DNA of 64,000 bases from Lacihabitans sp. LS3-19 (GCF_024343575.1 NZ_RJUA01000009.1:62001-126000), one strand, 5' to 3'; numbered from the stretch's first letter, positions 1 to 8,581 are shown. The notes: generated from the letters alone by a model not told the origin. Numbers and translations: made by a program.

Positions 1-136
1 AATCATAAATGAAAAAGGTGATTCTAAAAAGGTGACATTTGAATATGGAAAAACTGTTCCTGGAATCGAAAATTTAATTATCTCGCTTCGAGAAGAGAGG
101 ATGGCTTTACAAACGAAATATGTGACTGGTAAATAA
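1..136 (+). CDS. C-terminal fragment of an unidentified protein (cut by window edge)
   Basis: An open frame without stops runs from base 2 to a TAA at 134-136 and would encode the last 44 residues of a protein. The peptide is Lys/Glu-rich, has no membrane segment and contains EYGKTVPGIENLII near its middle. I do not recognise the family from this tail. It is taken as coding because its stop codon overlaps the ATG of the next gene (TAATG), an arrangement typical of translationally coupled genes. The start lies outside the window. Confidence 0.55.
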   Translation, partial: IINEKGDSKKVTFEYGKTVPGIENLIISLREERMALQTKYVTGK

Positions 137-1347
137 TGCAAGAATTTGATTTTTTAGTGATAGGAGGTGGAGCTGCTGGATATTTTGCTGCTGTAAATGC
201 GAAAGAAAGGTTTCCGAATTTGAAAATTGGAATAATTGAAAAAAATAGAGATGTATTACAAAAAGTAAAGGTGTCTGGTGGTGGTAGATGTAATGTCACA
301 AATTCAATTTTTGAGCCGTCTGAACTAGTAAAAAATTACCCCAGAGGCAATGAGTTTTTGCTAGAACCTTTTACAAAATTTGGCTCAAAAGAAACATATA
401 ATTGGTTTGAAAAAAGGGGAATAAGGCTCAAAATCGAAAAGGATGGGAGGGTATTTCCTGAGAGTAATACCTCTCAAAGTATTATAGATTGTCTTCAATA
501 TGAAGCAAAAGGAATTCCTCTGTTTACTTCGGAAAAAGTAACGGATATAGTTCAAGAAAGAAACTATTGGGCAGTATCAACTGCCTCTGGGGCTCAATTT
601 AAGGCAGATAAATTAATGATAGCAACAGGAAGTGATAAAAGGATATGGGAAATTCTTGACATGTTAAATTTTAAAATAATTGAGCAAGCACCTTCATTGT
701 TTTCTTTTAATATAAAAAATGAAAAACTAAATCAAATGCAAGGTTTGAGCTTTCAAAATGTTGAAGTTGAAATTGTTAAAATGCCCTTTAAACAATCAGG
801 TCCAATGATCATTACACATTGGGGTTTGTCTGGTCCAGCAATTCTAAAATTATCGGCTTGGGCAGCACGAGATTTAAGTTTGGTAGAATATGACTTTAAA
901 ATCAGGGTGAATTGGATTCCAGATTTTACAAAAGAAATTATAATAAATTCATTTAGGGAAAATCTTGAAAAACAAGCGAAGAAAAGTGTTATCTCGAATC
1001 CATTATTTAATCTAACGGCTAGATTTTGGAAATATATCTGTGAAAAATCTAATATTACTGAACACCAAAAATGGGCGGAAACGGGCAAGAAGCACTTTCA
1101 AATACTTGCGGAAAATTTATTGGCAGATGTTTACGAAGTAAAAGGAAAGAGTACTTTTAAAGAAGAGTTTGTAACAGCAGGTGGAATTGATTTAGATGAA
1201 ATAGAACCCAATACTTTTTCCTCAAAAAAATATCAGAACTTGTTTTTTGCGGGAGAAGTGTTAAATATTGATGCAGTTACAGGTGGTTTTAACTTTCAAG
1301 CCGCTTGGACCGGGGCCTGGCATGTAGCAAATGGATTAGGTTTTTGA
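136..1347 (+). CDS. NAD(P)/FAD-dependent oxidoreductase, HI0933/YhiN family
   Basis: 403 aa, the usual length for the HI0933 (YhiN/BaiN-like) flavoprotein family. The N-terminus has the FAD-binding Rossmann motif GGGAAGYFAA (residues 10-19), followed by the family signature VSGGGRCNVTNS (46-57). The C-terminus carries the second FAD signature, FAGEVLNIDAVTGGFNFQ, closing the flavin site. Family members are soluble flavoproteins of mostly unproven substrate; some annotations call them aminoacetone oxidases, but that activity cannot be claimed from sequence. The start ATG overlaps the stop of the upstream frame. The last 12 bases overlap the 3' end of the convergent symporter gene, so no separate terminator fits between them. 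Confidence 0.9.
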   Translation: MQEFDFLVIGGGAAGYFAAVNAKERFPNLKIGIIEKNRDVLQKVKVSGGGRCNVTNSIFEPSELVKNYPRGNEFLLEPFTKFGSKETYNWFEKRGIRLKIEKDGRVFPESNTSQSIIDCLQYEAKGIPLFTSEKVTDIVQERNYWAVSTASGAQFKADKLMIATGSDKRIWEILDMLNFKIIEQAPSLFSFNIKNEKLNQMQGLSFQNVEVEIVKMPFKQSGPMIITHWGLSGPAILKLSAWAARDLSLVEYDFKIRVNWIPDFTKEIIINSFRENLEKQAKKSVISNPLFNLTARFWKYICEKSNITEHQKWAETGKKHFQILAENLLADVYEVKGKSTFKEEFVTAGGIDLDEIEPNTFSSKKYQNLFFAGEVLNIDAVTGGFNFQAAWTGAWHVANGLGF

Positions 1348-2712
1348 AAATAAACTACCTCCAACCATTCCAAGAATACTTATTAAAAGCCCGAAAACAG
1401 CTGGCGGACCTAATTGTAAATGAAAGTTAAGTGCTATTAACCAAGCAGTTGTTCCTAAAATCATTGATAATGAAGCCCCAGTTTTATTAGCTTTTTTCCA
1501 ATATAAACCTGCTGTTAATGGAACAAATAATGCAACCAAACTTAAAGCTGAAGCCTCTCCAACCAGTTCATAAATATTGGTTTTGATAAAAGTCATTCCA
1601 ACAGCCACCATAGTAATTACAACAGTAGAATTCCGCATTATTTTTAATAAGTCTTTATCATTGATTTTATCACCCATATATGGCTTTAATATGTTTTCGG
1701 CAACAACGGTAGCTGGAGCTAGTACAGCAGCACTGCAAGTACTTAAAATAGCTGAAATAAGGGCACCGAAAAACAATATTTGAACGAAAAGGTTGGAATG
1801 TGCTAAAACGAGTTTGGGTATAAACATTTGATTGTCATCAGTCAATAATTCAGGATGGCTGATTGAACCAAAATATACTACTGAAAGTGGTAGAAAAGCT
1901 ACACTTAAGTACATTATTGAAGATATAATACTTCCATTTACGGCTGCTTTTTCTGATTTCGCTGAAAGTACTCTTTGAAAAACATCCTGCTGAGGAATTG
2001 AGCCCCAACCAATTGTAATCCATGCAGAAAAATATAAAAGCCATGAGTTGGTATTTTTATCTTTAGGTGTAAACCTGAAAAAATCTTCGGGAAGATGGTT
2101 TCGGGTTAATTGTAAAGAATTATCGTTATCATAAAAATAATAAGCTAAATATATTAAACCTCCGATTATTATTACAGTTTGAATTGTATCGGTAATGGAA
2201 ATTGACCACATTCCTCCCAAAAAAGTGTAGAATAATACAATAGAGGCACAAATCATTACACCCCAAATGAAAGGAATTCCAGATATACTTTGGATGATTA
2301 TAGCTAATGCAATTAATTGTGCGGCAATCCAACTAAAATAGGATGGTATCATAAAAAGTGCGGAAATAAATTCTACCTTTCCTCCAAATCGCTGTCTAAA
2401 ATAATCACTAAAAGTATAGAGTTTAAGTTTGTAAAGTGGTTTAGCATAAAATAAACCAATTAACAGTAAGCAAAGTGCTGCACCAAATGGGTCTTCAATT
2501 ACACCTAAAAGTCCTTTGTCTAAAAATTCAGATGAGGCACCCATTACTGTTTCCGAACCAAACCATGTGGCAAACAGTCCCGAAGCGACAACGAATGTGG
2601 GCATTTTTCTACCTGCCAACACAAAATCTTGTGAGTTTTTAACTAATTTGGACGAAAACCATCCTATTAATACTGTTATAAACAAATAAAGACTTACAAA
2701 AATTAGTAACAT
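1336..2712 (-). CDS. Sodium:solute symporter (SSS/SLC5 family)
   Basis: 458 aa, with about 13 hydrophobic segments spread along the whole length, which fits the LeuT-fold SSS family (SLC5-like sodium-coupled uptake at the inner membrane). Family-like stretches are FATWFGSETVMGASSEFL near residues 48-65 and WITIGWGSIPQQDVFQRV near 232-249. The substrate cannot be told; pantothenate, proline, sugar and iodide carriers all share this fold. The ATG at 2712 is the first in frame and is followed at once by a hydrophobic helix. It is divergent from the recombinase gene, with an 85-base shared upstream region, and convergent with the flavoprotein gene, whose end it overlaps. Confidence 0.9.
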   Translation of the reverse strand: MLLIFVSLYLFITVLIGWFSSKLVKNSQDFVLAGRKMPTFVVASGLFATWFGSETVMGASSEFLDKGLLGVIEDPFGAALCLLLIGLFYAKPLYKLKLYTFSDYFRQRFGGKVEFISALFMIPSYFSWIAAQLIALAIIIQSISGIPFIWGVMICASIVLFYTFLGGMWSISITDTIQTVIIIGGLIYLAYYFYDNDNSLQLTRNHLPEDFFRFTPKDKNTNSWLLYFSAWITIGWGSIPQQDVFQRVLSAKSEKAAVNGSIISSIMYLSVAFLPLSVVYFGSISHPELLTDDNQMFIPKLVLAHSNLFVQILFFGALISAILSTCSAAVLAPATVVAENILKPYMGDKINDKDLLKIMRNSTVVITMVAVGMTFIKTNIYELVGEASALSLVALFVPLTAGLYWKKANKTGASLSMILGTTAWLIALNFHLQLGPPAVFGLLISILGMVGGSLFSKT

Positions 2713-2725
2713 AAAAAGCGAAGTT

Positions 2726-2758
2726 TTTGCAAAACATCAAAGAAAAAATGTAAATTTG
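2726..2758 (+). promoter_or_regulatory. Bacteroidota-type promoter of the recombinase gene
   Basis: TTTG at 2726-2729, a 21-base spacer, then TAAATTTG at 2751-2758 match the Bacteroidota -33/-7 consensus (TTTG, about 19 bases, TAnnTTTG). Transcription would start near 2765, leaving a leader of about 33 bases before the GTG at 2798. Confidence 0.6.
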
Positions 2759-2797
2759 ACCTCCAAAAGTAAACCATTTTAATTTTTATTCTAAGTT

Positions 2798-3637
2798 GTG
2801 ACACATCTAATTGAACGATTTACCGAGCATCTTAAAAAAGGAAAATATAATTCAGCTACAATAGCGGCCTATAGAAATGCTATTTTCGTGTTTTACAATC
2901 ACTTTAGAGACTATCCTCAGAGCAAAATAACAGACGAACTTATATCAAACTATCTGCTAGGGCTTTCTAATAATAAGAACTCAAAGTATGACTCTATACA
3001 GTCTGGTAAAGCAATAAAGCTTTTTTATGAAGTTATTTTTAGTAAAAAATTAAATTTAAAATCTACTGGTAAAATAAAAGAAGAGCTTGCTATTGATATC
3101 TTATCAAAAGAAGAGCTTTTTCAATTGTTTAAATCAGTTAAAAATATTAAGCATAAGCTTTTGCTGATGTTAGTTTACAATAACGGTTTGAAAGTCAACG
3201 AAATAATAAATCTTGAAACAACAGATTTGGACACTGTTAATAATACCATCACAATTAGACATAAAGACCCTAAAAAGAATCGAATTCTTAGACTTTCTCC
3301 AAATTTGAATTGGCATATTGAAAAATATATTTCAAAAAATCAGCCTAAAAAAGTATTTTTTCCAGGTTCTGGAGGAGAAGGCTACTATTCAGCCAGAAAT
3401 ATCCAATTGTTTTTTCAAAAAGCTATAAATGAAGCAGGTTTAGATAAACATGCAACATTGAATACCTTAAGACACAGTTATGCAGTTCATTGCCTTGAAA
3501 TGGGTCTTGATATCCATATTTTGCAAAAAATATTAGGCCATAGCAATATTCAGACTACCTCTATTTATATGCAGTTTTTAAAAGTTAATATGGAATCAAT
3601 TAAAGGGCCAATCGAGTTTTTAGAATTGCCAACTTAA
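2798..3637 (+). CDS. Tyrosine recombinase/integrase-like protein with altered catalytic residues
   Basis: 279 aa, with an N-terminal SAM-like core-binding domain (about 1-90) and a C-terminal phage-integrase catalytic domain (about 100-265), a XerC/D-like length. The nucleophile Tyr257 (TTSIYMQ), Arg225 (TLRHS), His248 (LGHS) and basic residues around 156-163 are present. However, the first catalytic Arg, in the usual GLRxxE motif, is Lys132 (NGLKVNEI), and the His of HxLRH is Asn222 (NTLRHS). The start is GTG at 2798, placed 33 bases after a predicted transcription start; no ATG gives a better domain. It lies alone between core genes with no visible att repeats or phage genes. It may be a Xer-like paralogue of low or lost cleavage activity, perhaps only DNA-binding. 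Confidence 0.85.
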   Translation: MTHLIERFTEHLKKGKYNSATIAAYRNAIFVFYNHFRDYPQSKITDELISNYLLGLSNNKNSKYDSIQSGKAIKLFYEVIFSKKLNLKSTGKIKEELAIDILSKEELFQLFKSVKNIKHKLLLMLVYNNGLKVNEIINLETTDLDTVNNTITIRHKDPKKNRILRLSPNLNWHIEKYISKNQPKKVFFPGSGGEGYYSARNIQLFFQKAINEAGLDKHATLNTLRHSYAVHCLEMGLDIHILQKILGHSNIQTTSIYMQFLKVNMESIKGPIEFLELPT

Positions 3638-4713
3638 TTTTTTTCTTTTCGAAGGCTTTCAATATCAATTTTTTGGTGTTTTAAAGCATTAGTTTCAAGC
3701 TCAATATATTCCTTTCTTTTTTTTGCGATATCTACCGCTGCATAAATTGCATGAAGCATTGAGCCAGGATCTGCCAAATTTTTTCCCGCTATATCAAATC
3801 CAGTACCATGATCTGGAGAAGTTCTGATACCCATTATGCCCGCTGTGAAGTTAACGCCAGAGTCAAATGCCAACATTTTGAATGGCGTAAGGCCTTGGTC
3901 GTGATACATGGCCAATATGCCATCGAACTTCTTGAAATTACCTGTAGCAAAAAAACCGTCAGTAGGGAAAGGGCCCATCACAATATTTCCAGTTTTTTTG
4001 AATTCTTCAATAACTGGATTTATGATATTTATTTCTTCATCACCTAACAAACCATTTTCACCTGCATGAGGGTTCAGACCCAATACGGCAATTTTTGGTT
4101 TGCTAATGCCAAAATCAATTTTTAAGGAATCAATCATTATTTTGAGCTTGGAAGTAATTAATTCCTTGGTTAAAGTCTTTTTTACCTGTTCTATGGGAAT
4201 ATGTCCAGTAACCACTCCAATTCTGATGTCTTCGCTGATCATAAACATCAAAACTTGTTTTTTTTCAAATTCTTTGGCAAGATATTCCGTATGTCCAGGA
4301 AACTTAAAAGTTTCACTTTGTATATTTTCTTTGGAAATTGGTGCTGTTACTAGGCCATCAATTTCACCTTTTTTTAAATCTTCTGTTGCTCTTTTTAAAG
4401 ACTCAAAGGCCAATTGGCCTGCTTTAGGATCCATTTTGCCGTACTCTACTTCAAAATATTCGCCTTTTAGGCAATTTATTAAGTTCGCATTTTTTATGTT
4501 GGCAAATTTGGGCTCACTTATGGTAACATATTGCCAGTGATTCATATCCACTGATTGTTTGTATTTACTCAGGTGCTTGCCTGAGCCGTAAATTATCGGA
4601 ATGCAAATTTTATTTATTCTTTGGGTACCCAAGGCTTTTAATAGTACTTCAGGTCCAATTCCATTTATATCTCCTATCGTTATTCCGATTTTTGGCAAAA
4701 ACTCGTTATCCAT
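3634..4713 (-). CDS. pdxA: 4-hydroxythreonine-4-phosphate dehydrogenase PdxA
   Basis: 359 aa. PdxA oxidises 4-phosphohydroxy-L-threonine in the DXP-dependent pyridoxal-phosphate pathway in the cytoplasm. The N-terminus has GITIGDINGIGPEV (10-23). The three metal-ligand histidines of the family are visible as TGHIP (His171), NPHAGE (His216) and YHDQG (His271), the same spacing as in E. coli PdxA. The C-terminal block RTSPDHGTGFDIAGK is also conserved. Its 3' end overlaps the recombinase stop by four bases in convergent orientation. It stands alone, with a 127-base AT-rich region before the ATG that shows no clear regulatory site. Confidence 0.96.
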   Translation of the reverse strand: MDNEFLPKIGITIGDINGIGPEVLLKALGTQRINKICIPIIYGSGKHLSKYKQSVDMNHWQYVTISEPKFANIKNANLINCLKGEYFEVEYGKMDPKAGQLAFESLKRATEDLKKGEIDGLVTAPISKENIQSETFKFPGHTEYLAKEFEKKQVLMFMISEDIRIGVVTGHIPIEQVKKTLTKELITSKLKIMIDSLKIDFGISKPKIAVLGLNPHAGENGLLGDEEINIINPVIEEFKKTGNIVMGPFPTDGFFATGNFKKFDGILAMYHDQGLTPFKMLAFDSGVNFTAGIMGIRTSPDHGTGFDIAGKNLADPGSMLHAIYAAVDIAKKRKEYIELETNALKHQKIDIESLRKEKN

Positions 4714-4840
4714 TATTTCTATTCATCAAATTTTTACAAAAATAATAATTTTTTAGGCTCCATTTTTTATTATTTCAATCATTTCCGCATTTTTGAAACA
4801 ATGTTAAAGTTTAAAACGAAATTTTTTTATTAGATAGAAA

Positions 4841-6202
4841 TTAAAATGCGAAATTGAAAATCACATTTAAAAGGTTCAAATTTACTTTGTTGACTATTTG
4901 TTTTGGGTCTGAAAGCGATTTGTCTAGGGGAGATTTTCTAACATATAGTATTTCTGCTGAAAATCCATCAAAAGCTTTGTTGAAATTTTTCTTCACATAT
5001 AGATTCGTTTGTGAATAAGAAGGCATAGTATATTTATTATAAAAAGGGTCAGAGTTTAAATAAAACCTGCCATACGAACCGTTTAATTCAATTTTTTTGA
5101 AAGTTTTGTAATTCAGATTAAAGTTTAAAGCTTTTGTGTCGCCTGTTCCTTCGTTTCTTTCTCTTGGCATAAATGTGTAAAACGGCTCTTTTCCCCATTC
5201 TCTCGGAAAAAGAAATCTGCCAGATTTACTAATATTTGTGAAGTTGATGTTTGCAAAAAAACTTTTGGAAAAATTTCTTTGGATTCTGAAACTTTGAACA
5301 AAACTATTTGAATTTATATACTTTTCTATTGTTTCAGCATTTGATTTAAGGACATTCTGGAAAATTAGAATATTGCCAAATTGCCATTTTTCTGAATTGA
5401 ATTCAATTTGAGTCAGGTTTAAACTAAATTCTTGAGGTAATATATATTGCTCAGTTTTAAAGCTTAATTTGTTCTGTATTTTATAGTTCAAAGTAAGAAG
5501 ATAAAGACTTTTAGTATTTAAATACTCTGAATATTGACTTTTTTTGCCATTTTCATTCCTTCCCATTGGATATAGTGCCATTGATTCAGATACTGAATAC
5601 CATCTAATAGTTGACCTCGGAGAGATTTTATTTATCCAGTTTAACTCTAATGTTAAATTTTTGTTAGGATTTATTCCAATGTTTAGGCCCCTTACCATAG
5701 TGGGAGACATTCTTCCATCTTGTCCGTTTAAGAAAGCGTATTTTGGGGTAAACTGCCCATATTTAGTGTCTAAAATTCCTTTTTTGTATCGAATATATAG
5801 ATTTTCCAAGCGAACAAGGTTTTGGTTTTTTGGATTTTCAATATCAAACAATCCTAATTCGTATCTGCTGGGCGTTTGTGTTAAAGAATCTATTCCTAGG
5901 TTTTGTGTGCCATTCATATTGATGATGTAATATCCTCCAAAACTCCCAGAAAGGCCTTTGAAAGTCGGCGTAGTATATCTCAAGCCATTGCCTATAGCCA
6001 AGCCTGTATAATCTTCATAAGGTTTTGCATTATCTGTGTGCATATAATACATCCGACTTCTTCCCTCCAAATTTCCCTTTTTAAAAAATGATTTTATTGA
6101 AGGAAAATTGGAGGTAGAGTCAGGTTTTGAGGTGTTTTGAGCAAAAGTTCTTATGCTCAAAAATACCAACACAAAAAAAAGCTTAAAGCGATTCGATTCC
6201 AT
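4841..6202 (-). CDS. Outer-membrane beta-barrel (porin-like) protein
   Basis: About 453 aa. The preferred start is the ATG at 6202 because it is followed directly by a signal peptide (MESNRFKLFFVLVFLSIRTFA, cleavage before Gln); the longer open frame to 6274 would put 24 extra residues in front of it. After the signal, alternating polar/aromatic strands run to a C-terminal Phe (NVIFNFAF), the usual outer-membrane barrel ending. I see no TonB plug, so a porin-like channel is more likely than a receptor; substrate unknown. It sits directly downstream of the CstB-like gene on the same strand, separated by a terminator. A perfect GTGA-N6-TCAC palindrome lies about 40 bases before its start, suggesting control by a Crp/Fnr protein. 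Confidence 0.75.
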   Translation of the reverse strand: MESNRFKLFFVLVFLSIRTFAQNTSKPDSTSNFPSIKSFFKKGNLEGRSRMYYMHTDNAKPYEDYTGLAIGNGLRYTTPTFKGLSGSFGGYYIINMNGTQNLGIDSLTQTPSRYELGLFDIENPKNQNLVRLENLYIRYKKGILDTKYGQFTPKYAFLNGQDGRMSPTMVRGLNIGINPNKNLTLELNWINKISPRSTIRWYSVSESMALYPMGRNENGKKSQYSEYLNTKSLYLLTLNYKIQNKLSFKTEQYILPQEFSLNLTQIEFNSEKWQFGNILIFQNVLKSNAETIEKYINSNSFVQSFRIQRNFSKSFFANINFTNISKSGRFLFPREWGKEPFYTFMPRERNEGTGDTKALNFNLNYKTFKKIELNGSYGRFYLNSDPFYNKYTMPSYSQTNLYVKKNFNKAFDGFSAEILYVRKSPLDKSLSDPKQIVNKVNLNLLNVIFNFAF

Positions 6203-6239
6203 TAGGCTACAAAGGTGTTGCCTTTTATTTGAATAAATA

Positions 6240-6253
6240 GTGACTAATGTCAC
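6240..6253. promoter_or_regulatory. Candidate Crp/Fnr-type operator (perfect GTGA-N6-TCAC)
   Basis: GTGACTAATGTCAC has perfect 5-base inverted arms (GTGAC/GTCAC) and matches the CRP half-site layout GTGA-N6-TCAC. Its centre is about 44 bases upstream of the barrel gene's ATG. It shares 11 of 14 bases with the site at 7860-7873. Binding is inferred, not shown. Confidence 0.5.
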
Positions 6254-6256
6254 CCA

Positions 6257-6288
6257 AAACAAAAAAGGAACCATTTCTGGCTCCTTTT
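6257..6288 (-). terminator. Rho-independent terminator of the CstB-like gene
   Basis: Ten-base arms at 6263-6272 and 6279-6288 with a 6-base loop pair fully in minus-strand RNA (one G-U), followed by a U-rich run. It lies 20 bases after the stop of the CstB-like gene, which separates that gene from the barrel gene. Confidence 0.75.
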
Positions 6289-6307
6289 AATTTATTCTCG
6301 TTTTCGG

Positions 6308-7720
6308 TTACAGCATAGTAGAAGGACAAACGTAATCTGTGATTTTCAGTTTGTTGGTAGCTTTTAGAGCTTTGAATCCACCTGCTATTTCTATAAGGTT
6401 ATTGTATCCCTTTGATTTCAAAATTGAACTCATTACCATTGATCTGTAACCACTTTGGCAATGTAAATAATAAGTTTTGGAGTTATCTAACTCAGATAAA
6501 TTGCGATTTACAAAATCTAAAGGGAAGTTTTCGGCTCCAATAATATGCTCTGAATCGTATTCGCTTTTCTTTCTTACATCCAAAACATTTATTTCTGGAT
6601 TTTTATCAAATATCTGAACAAATTCATCCGCAGATATTGAATTTACAGTTTCTAAAGGCATATTTGCTTGTTTCCAAGCTTCAATTCCTCCTGATAAATA
6701 GCCTAAAGTATGATCATAACCTACTCGGGAAAGTCTTGTTATAGCTTCTTCAATTTTAGATTCATCGCCCACTAATAGAATCGCTTGGTTTAAATCTACT
6801 ATTAGCGTGCCCACCCAACTTGCAAAACTTCCGTCAAGACCAACATTCATTGAATTAGGAATATATCCTTTAGCGAATGTTTGAGGTACTCTTATGTCTA
6901 ATATTAAGGCGTGAGTTTCTTCAGCAGCGATATTGAATTCAATTACATTTAAAGCCTTCATACCATTTTTATAAACCTCATCCAAACTTCCGTAGCCAGT
7001 TTTGTTTAAAACTGCATTTTTAGGGAAATATTGAGGTGGACTTACTAGACCAGTTAAAACTTTGTTTACAAATTCCTCACGGCTTTTGGTTTGCAAAGCA
7101 TAGTTGGTTTTCTTTTGATTTCCCAATGTGTCAATTGTTTCTGTACTCATGTTTTTACCACAAGCAGAACCTGCTCCATGGCCTGGGTAAATTATGGTTT
7201 CATCTGGAAGAATCAATAGTTTATTATGAATACTATCAAATAAATATCCCGCTAAAACATCTTGCGTGATATTGCCTTTTACAGCTAAGTCGGGACGGCC
7301 AACATCTCCAATAAACAACGTGTCACCTGTGATTACGCTATTTTCTTTTCCATTTTCATCAATAATTAGAAAACAGCTCGATTCCATGGTATGTCCAGGT
7401 GTATGTAATACTTTGATTTTTATATTGCCTAACTCCAAGATTTCATCGTCTTTGGCGATATGTGCTGCATAACTTGGTTGTGCTGTTGGTCCAAAAACAA
7501 TTGTGGCACCAGTTTTATTGGCCAATTCTAAATGGCCAGAAACGAAATCTGCGTGAAAATGGGTTTCTAAAATATATTTGATTTTAGCACCTTCTGCATT
7601 TGCTTTGTCAATATACGGTTGTGGTTCTCTTAATGGATCTACAATAGCTACTTCGCCATTGGATTCTATGTAGTATGCCGCTTCAGCAAGGCATCCGGTG
7701 TACATTTGTTCTACTTTCAT
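6308..7720 (-). CDS. CstB-like persulfide dioxygenase with two rhodanese domains
   Basis: 470 aa in three parts. Residues 1-200 are a metallo-beta-lactamase fold of the persulfide dioxygenase type, with THFHADF (His54, His56, Asp58), HTPGHT (His110), GDTLF (Asp133) and YPGHG (His181). GSACGKN follows with Cys187, in a motif shared by dioxygenase-rhodanese fusions. Residues about 265-355 are a rhodanese-like domain with no cysteine at the active-site loop (LLVGDES), so catalytically dead. Residues about 362-465 are an active-type rhodanese with Cys421 in HCQSGYRS. This matches the layout of staphylococcal CstB, which oxidises sulfane sulfur to thiosulfate using glutathione-like or coenzyme A persulfides. 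It is monocistronic with its own terminator, and a Crp/Fnr gene lies upstream with a candidate operator between. Confidence 0.88.
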   Translation of the reverse strand: MKVEQMYTGCLAEAAYYIESNGEVAIVDPLREPQPYIDKANAEGAKIKYILETHFHADFVSGHLELANKTGATIVFGPTAQPSYAAHIAKDDEILELGNIKIKVLHTPGHTMESSCFLIIDENGKENSVITGDTLFIGDVGRPDLAVKGNITQDVLAGYLFDSIHNKLLILPDETIIYPGHGAGSACGKNMSTETIDTLGNQKKTNYALQTKSREEFVNKVLTGLVSPPQYFPKNAVLNKTGYGSLDEVYKNGMKALNVIEFNIAAEETHALILDIRVPQTFAKGYIPNSMNVGLDGSFASWVGTLIVDLNQAILLVGDESKIEEAITRLSRVGYDHTLGYLSGGIEAWKQANMPLETVNSISADEFVQIFDKNPEINVLDVRKKSEYDSEHIIGAENFPLDFVNRNLSELDNSKTYYLHCQSGYRSMVMSSILKSKGYNNLIEIAGGFKALKATNKLKITDYVCPSTML

Positions 7721-7856
7721 GTTGATACAGTTTTTTAGTTATAAAAAAAATCTTCATTTATGCATTCAAAATTCCGCATATTCTCTCAATATAAATATGA
7801 CGATTATTAGGATTTTGAATTTTACTGATGCAAAATCGAGATTTTAACTGTACAAA

Positions 7857-7876
7857 AAAGTGATAAATGTTACTTT
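7857..7876. promoter_or_regulatory. Candidate Crp/Fnr-type operator upstream of the CstB-like gene
   Basis: AAAGTGA at 7857-7863 and TTACTTT at 7870-7876 form an inverted repeat (6 of 7 positions) around a 6-base spacer, the same geometry as GTGA-N6-TCAC. The core shares GTGA and AATGT with the site at 6240. It lies between the regulator's stop and the CstB-like start, about 140 bases from the latter. Confidence 0.45.
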
Positions 7877-7910
7877 GGATTATTTTTATAAATTTTATAG
7901 ATATTTTAAT

Positions 7911-8549
7911 CTAAAAAAGTTCTATTTTATTTCTAGAAAGTTTAAGTTTTCCTATTTTTTCTAATTGTTTGAGAAGTCGAGAGACGACTTCTCTTGAGGT
8001 AGCCAGTTCAGTTGCTAACTCTTCGTGCGTTGTATAAAGGATTTTACTTCCACCAGTAACTTTTATTTTTTTCTTGATAAGAGACATTAATCTTTGGTCA
8101 AGTTTATTGAAAGCTATGCAATCAATAGTTTCTAGAAGGCTATCGAATCGTTTTTGGTAAGTTTGGAACACAAATTGTTTCCAACTATTGTATTTACACA
8201 TCCATTCTTCTACCTTTTCGAAAGGAAATGATATCATTTTAGTTTTTTCTTCAGCATATGCAGAAATGTCAGATATCTTAGAAGACAAGCAACAGGTCAA
8301 AGACATGGCACAACTATCCATTCCCGACAAATAATAAAGTAGCATTTCTTTACCTTCTTTATCTTCACGCATAATTTTGATGGTACCTTCTAATATAATT
8401 GGAACTGATCTTATGTAACCTCCTGCACGCATTAGATAATTTCCAGGTTCTAATTCTAGATAGCTACCATATTTTTGCATCTCTAAAAGCAAATCATGCT
8501 CAAATAAACCTTTGAAGTTTTTTTCGTAAAAATCTAACTCTTTCTGCAT
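7911..8549 (-). CDS. Crp/Fnr family transcriptional regulator
   Basis: 212 aa: a cyclic-nucleotide-binding-like beta-roll (about 15-115), a dimerisation helix, and a winged helix-turn-helix at 170-205. The recognition helix TSREVVSRLLKQL keeps the CRP-type Arg-Glu...Arg residues, which fits GTGA half-sites better than pure FNR ones. The sensor part has Cys80, Cys86 and Cys87 (MDSCAMSLTCCL), absent from CRP and not in an FNR [4Fe-4S] arrangement, so a thiol or persulfide switch is possible. The next gene on the same strand is the CstB-like sulfur enzyme 190 bases away with its own likely promoter, so the obvious target is local. The effector is unknown; the sulfur link is inference. Confidence 0.88.
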   Translation of the reverse strand: MQKELDFYEKNFKGLFEHDLLLEMQKYGSYLELEPGNYLMRAGGYIRSVPIILEGTIKIMREDKEGKEMLLYYLSGMDSCAMSLTCCLSSKISDISAYAEEKTKMISFPFEKVEEWMCKYNSWKQFVFQTYQKRFDSLLETIDCIAFNKLDQRLMSLIKKKIKVTGGSKILYTTHEELATELATSREVVSRLLKQLEKIGKLKLSRNKIELF

Positions 8550-8581
8550 TTCTATTTTAATATTTCAACAAAAATAATAAA

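Noticed and set aside
2713-3637. Mobile element around the recombinase gene
   Set aside because: No inverted or direct repeats, tRNA target or cargo genes flank it, and its neighbours overlap core genes.
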